DNA from: JBBAGC01 sp964491265
GTDB lineage: Bacteria > Spirochaetota > UBA4802 > UBA5550
Assembly (NCBI GenBank): GCA_964491265.1
Contig: CAZBFP010000005.1
Coordinates: forward strand, 1-64,000
DNA: 64,000 nt
Reading direction: 5' to 3'
This document shows positions 63,696 to 64,000 of this stretch, in pieces (the stretch's first letter is position 1; the number at the start of each line of letters is the position of its first letter). A program made the position numbers and the translations under genes. The notes under the pieces are model-generated. The model had not been told where the DNA came from and searched no databases. It was given only the letters and a program-made list of their open reading frames with translations.

Positions 63696-64000
63696 TCAAT
63701 TATCCAGCACAAAAAATTCAGTTCTCCTGTTTTTCTTCCTCCCTGCGGCTGTCTTATTATCAGCAACAGGTTTATCCTGCCCCATGCCCACAGGCTTCAG
63801 GCGCTCAGGGCTTATCCCCTGTTTTATCATATATTCCACAACTGCATCAGCCCGCCTTTCAGAGAGTTTCTGGTTATAGGCTCTCCCCCCTGTGGAGTCG
63901 GTGTGGCCCCGCACTTCAAGTTTAATCCTGCTGTTCTTTTTCATCTGGTTTATTATTGAATCAAGTATATTGAGCGATTCCTTGCGCAGGTGGGCCTGAT
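63696..64000 (-). CDS. OmpA family peptidoglycan-binding protein, 5' end cut by the window
   Basis: The C-terminal 101 residues of an OmpA/MotB-type domain. LDSIINQMKKNSRIKLEVRGHTDSTGG is the conserved start, and NQKLSERRADAVVEYMIKQGI with RRTEFFVLDN closes it; D and R (HTDS, RRTEF) bind diaminopimelate of peptidoglycan. The frame continues past base 64000, so length and any barrel or signal lie outside. It probably anchors the outer membrane to the wall. Confidence 0.88.
   Translation of the reverse strand, partial: QAHLRKESLNILDSIINQMKKNSRIKLEVRGHTDSTGGRAYNQKLSERRADAVVEYMIKQGISPERLKPVGMGQDKPVADNKTAAGRKKNRRTEFFVLDN

Noticed and set aside
1..64000. CRISPR arrays
   Set aside because: No series of regularly spaced direct repeats of 25-40 bases; the repeats found are dispersed palindromes.
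1..64000. tRNA, rRNA or tmRNA genes
   Set aside because: No cloverleaf with GGTTCGAATC-type T arms and no rRNA sequence seen on either strand.

Overview
The window looks like chromosome from a Gram-negative (diderm), moderately AT-rich bacterium. Outer-membrane genes support this: a complete TonB/ExbB/ExbD-receptor operon, an LptE-like lipoprotein beside holA, and an OmpA-type protein. Several lipoproteins have loose lipoboxes (Tyr, Phe or Ser at -3), and a giant amylase-glycogen synthase fusion, MutS2, RecBCD, two long-chain acyl-CoA synthetases and a TRL-like lipoprotein are present. This mix would fit a spirochaete-like (Spirochaetota) genome, but that assignment is an inference and no rRNA gene is present to test it. 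There are no tRNA, rRNA, CRISPR, prophage or transposase genes.

Layout. 1-4 kb: a broken AbiEii-type toxin gene, then two CDP-alcohol phosphotransferases with degenerate N-terminal nucleotidyltransferase-like domains flanking a TagD-type cytidylyltransferase. 4-11.6 kb: lipid and general metabolism (acyl-CoA synthetase, acyl-ACP thioesterase, membrane phosphoesterase, TrpB2, a DUF5715 protein). 12-17.6 kb: GlsB-type membrane protein, DUF4332 protein, penicillin acylase, small thioesterase, TerC. 17.8-22 kb: a redox group (polyferredoxin, Crp/Fnr regulator, type II NADH dehydrogenase) with an FNR-type box, then a hydrolase lacking its nucleophile serine. 22.5-34.3 kb: hybrid histidine kinase, recC-recB-recD, TetR regulator. 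35.9-41 kb: a NarL-type two-component pair followed by a glycine-betaine ABC transporter operon. 41.3-45.7 kb: TldD/TldE pair, holA-lptE. 45.8-54.4 kb: the 1,620-residue GH13-GT5 protein, a second acyl-CoA synthetase, a relic of a YhhN gene and an EamA transporter. 54.6-60.4 kb: exbB-exbD-exbD-tonB-receptor-lipoprotein-lipoprotein. 60.4-64 kb: mutS2, a small lipoprotein and an OmpA-family protein cut by the window edge.

The most unusual feature is the intergenic DNA. It is filled with small palindromic elements without coding capacity, in at least four families that sit inside one another. These include three 163-bp cores that are almost identical, housed in AT-rich palindromic arms whose orientation relative to the core differs between copies. 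A 279-bp element with 11-bp terminal inverted repeats sits inside a GC-rich repeat and is flanked by an exact 9-bp duplication, so its insertion can be read directly. One element splits the two exbD genes of the TonB operon. Two gene relics (AbiEii and YhhN) also lie in or next to these spacers.

No new multi-gene defence or secretion system is evident. The best candidates for undescribed biology are the nested element system, the CDP-alcohol cluster, the GH13-GT5 fusion and a possible small RNA at about 45.7-45.83 kb. All identity and family statements come from reading motifs by eye; no database search was run.
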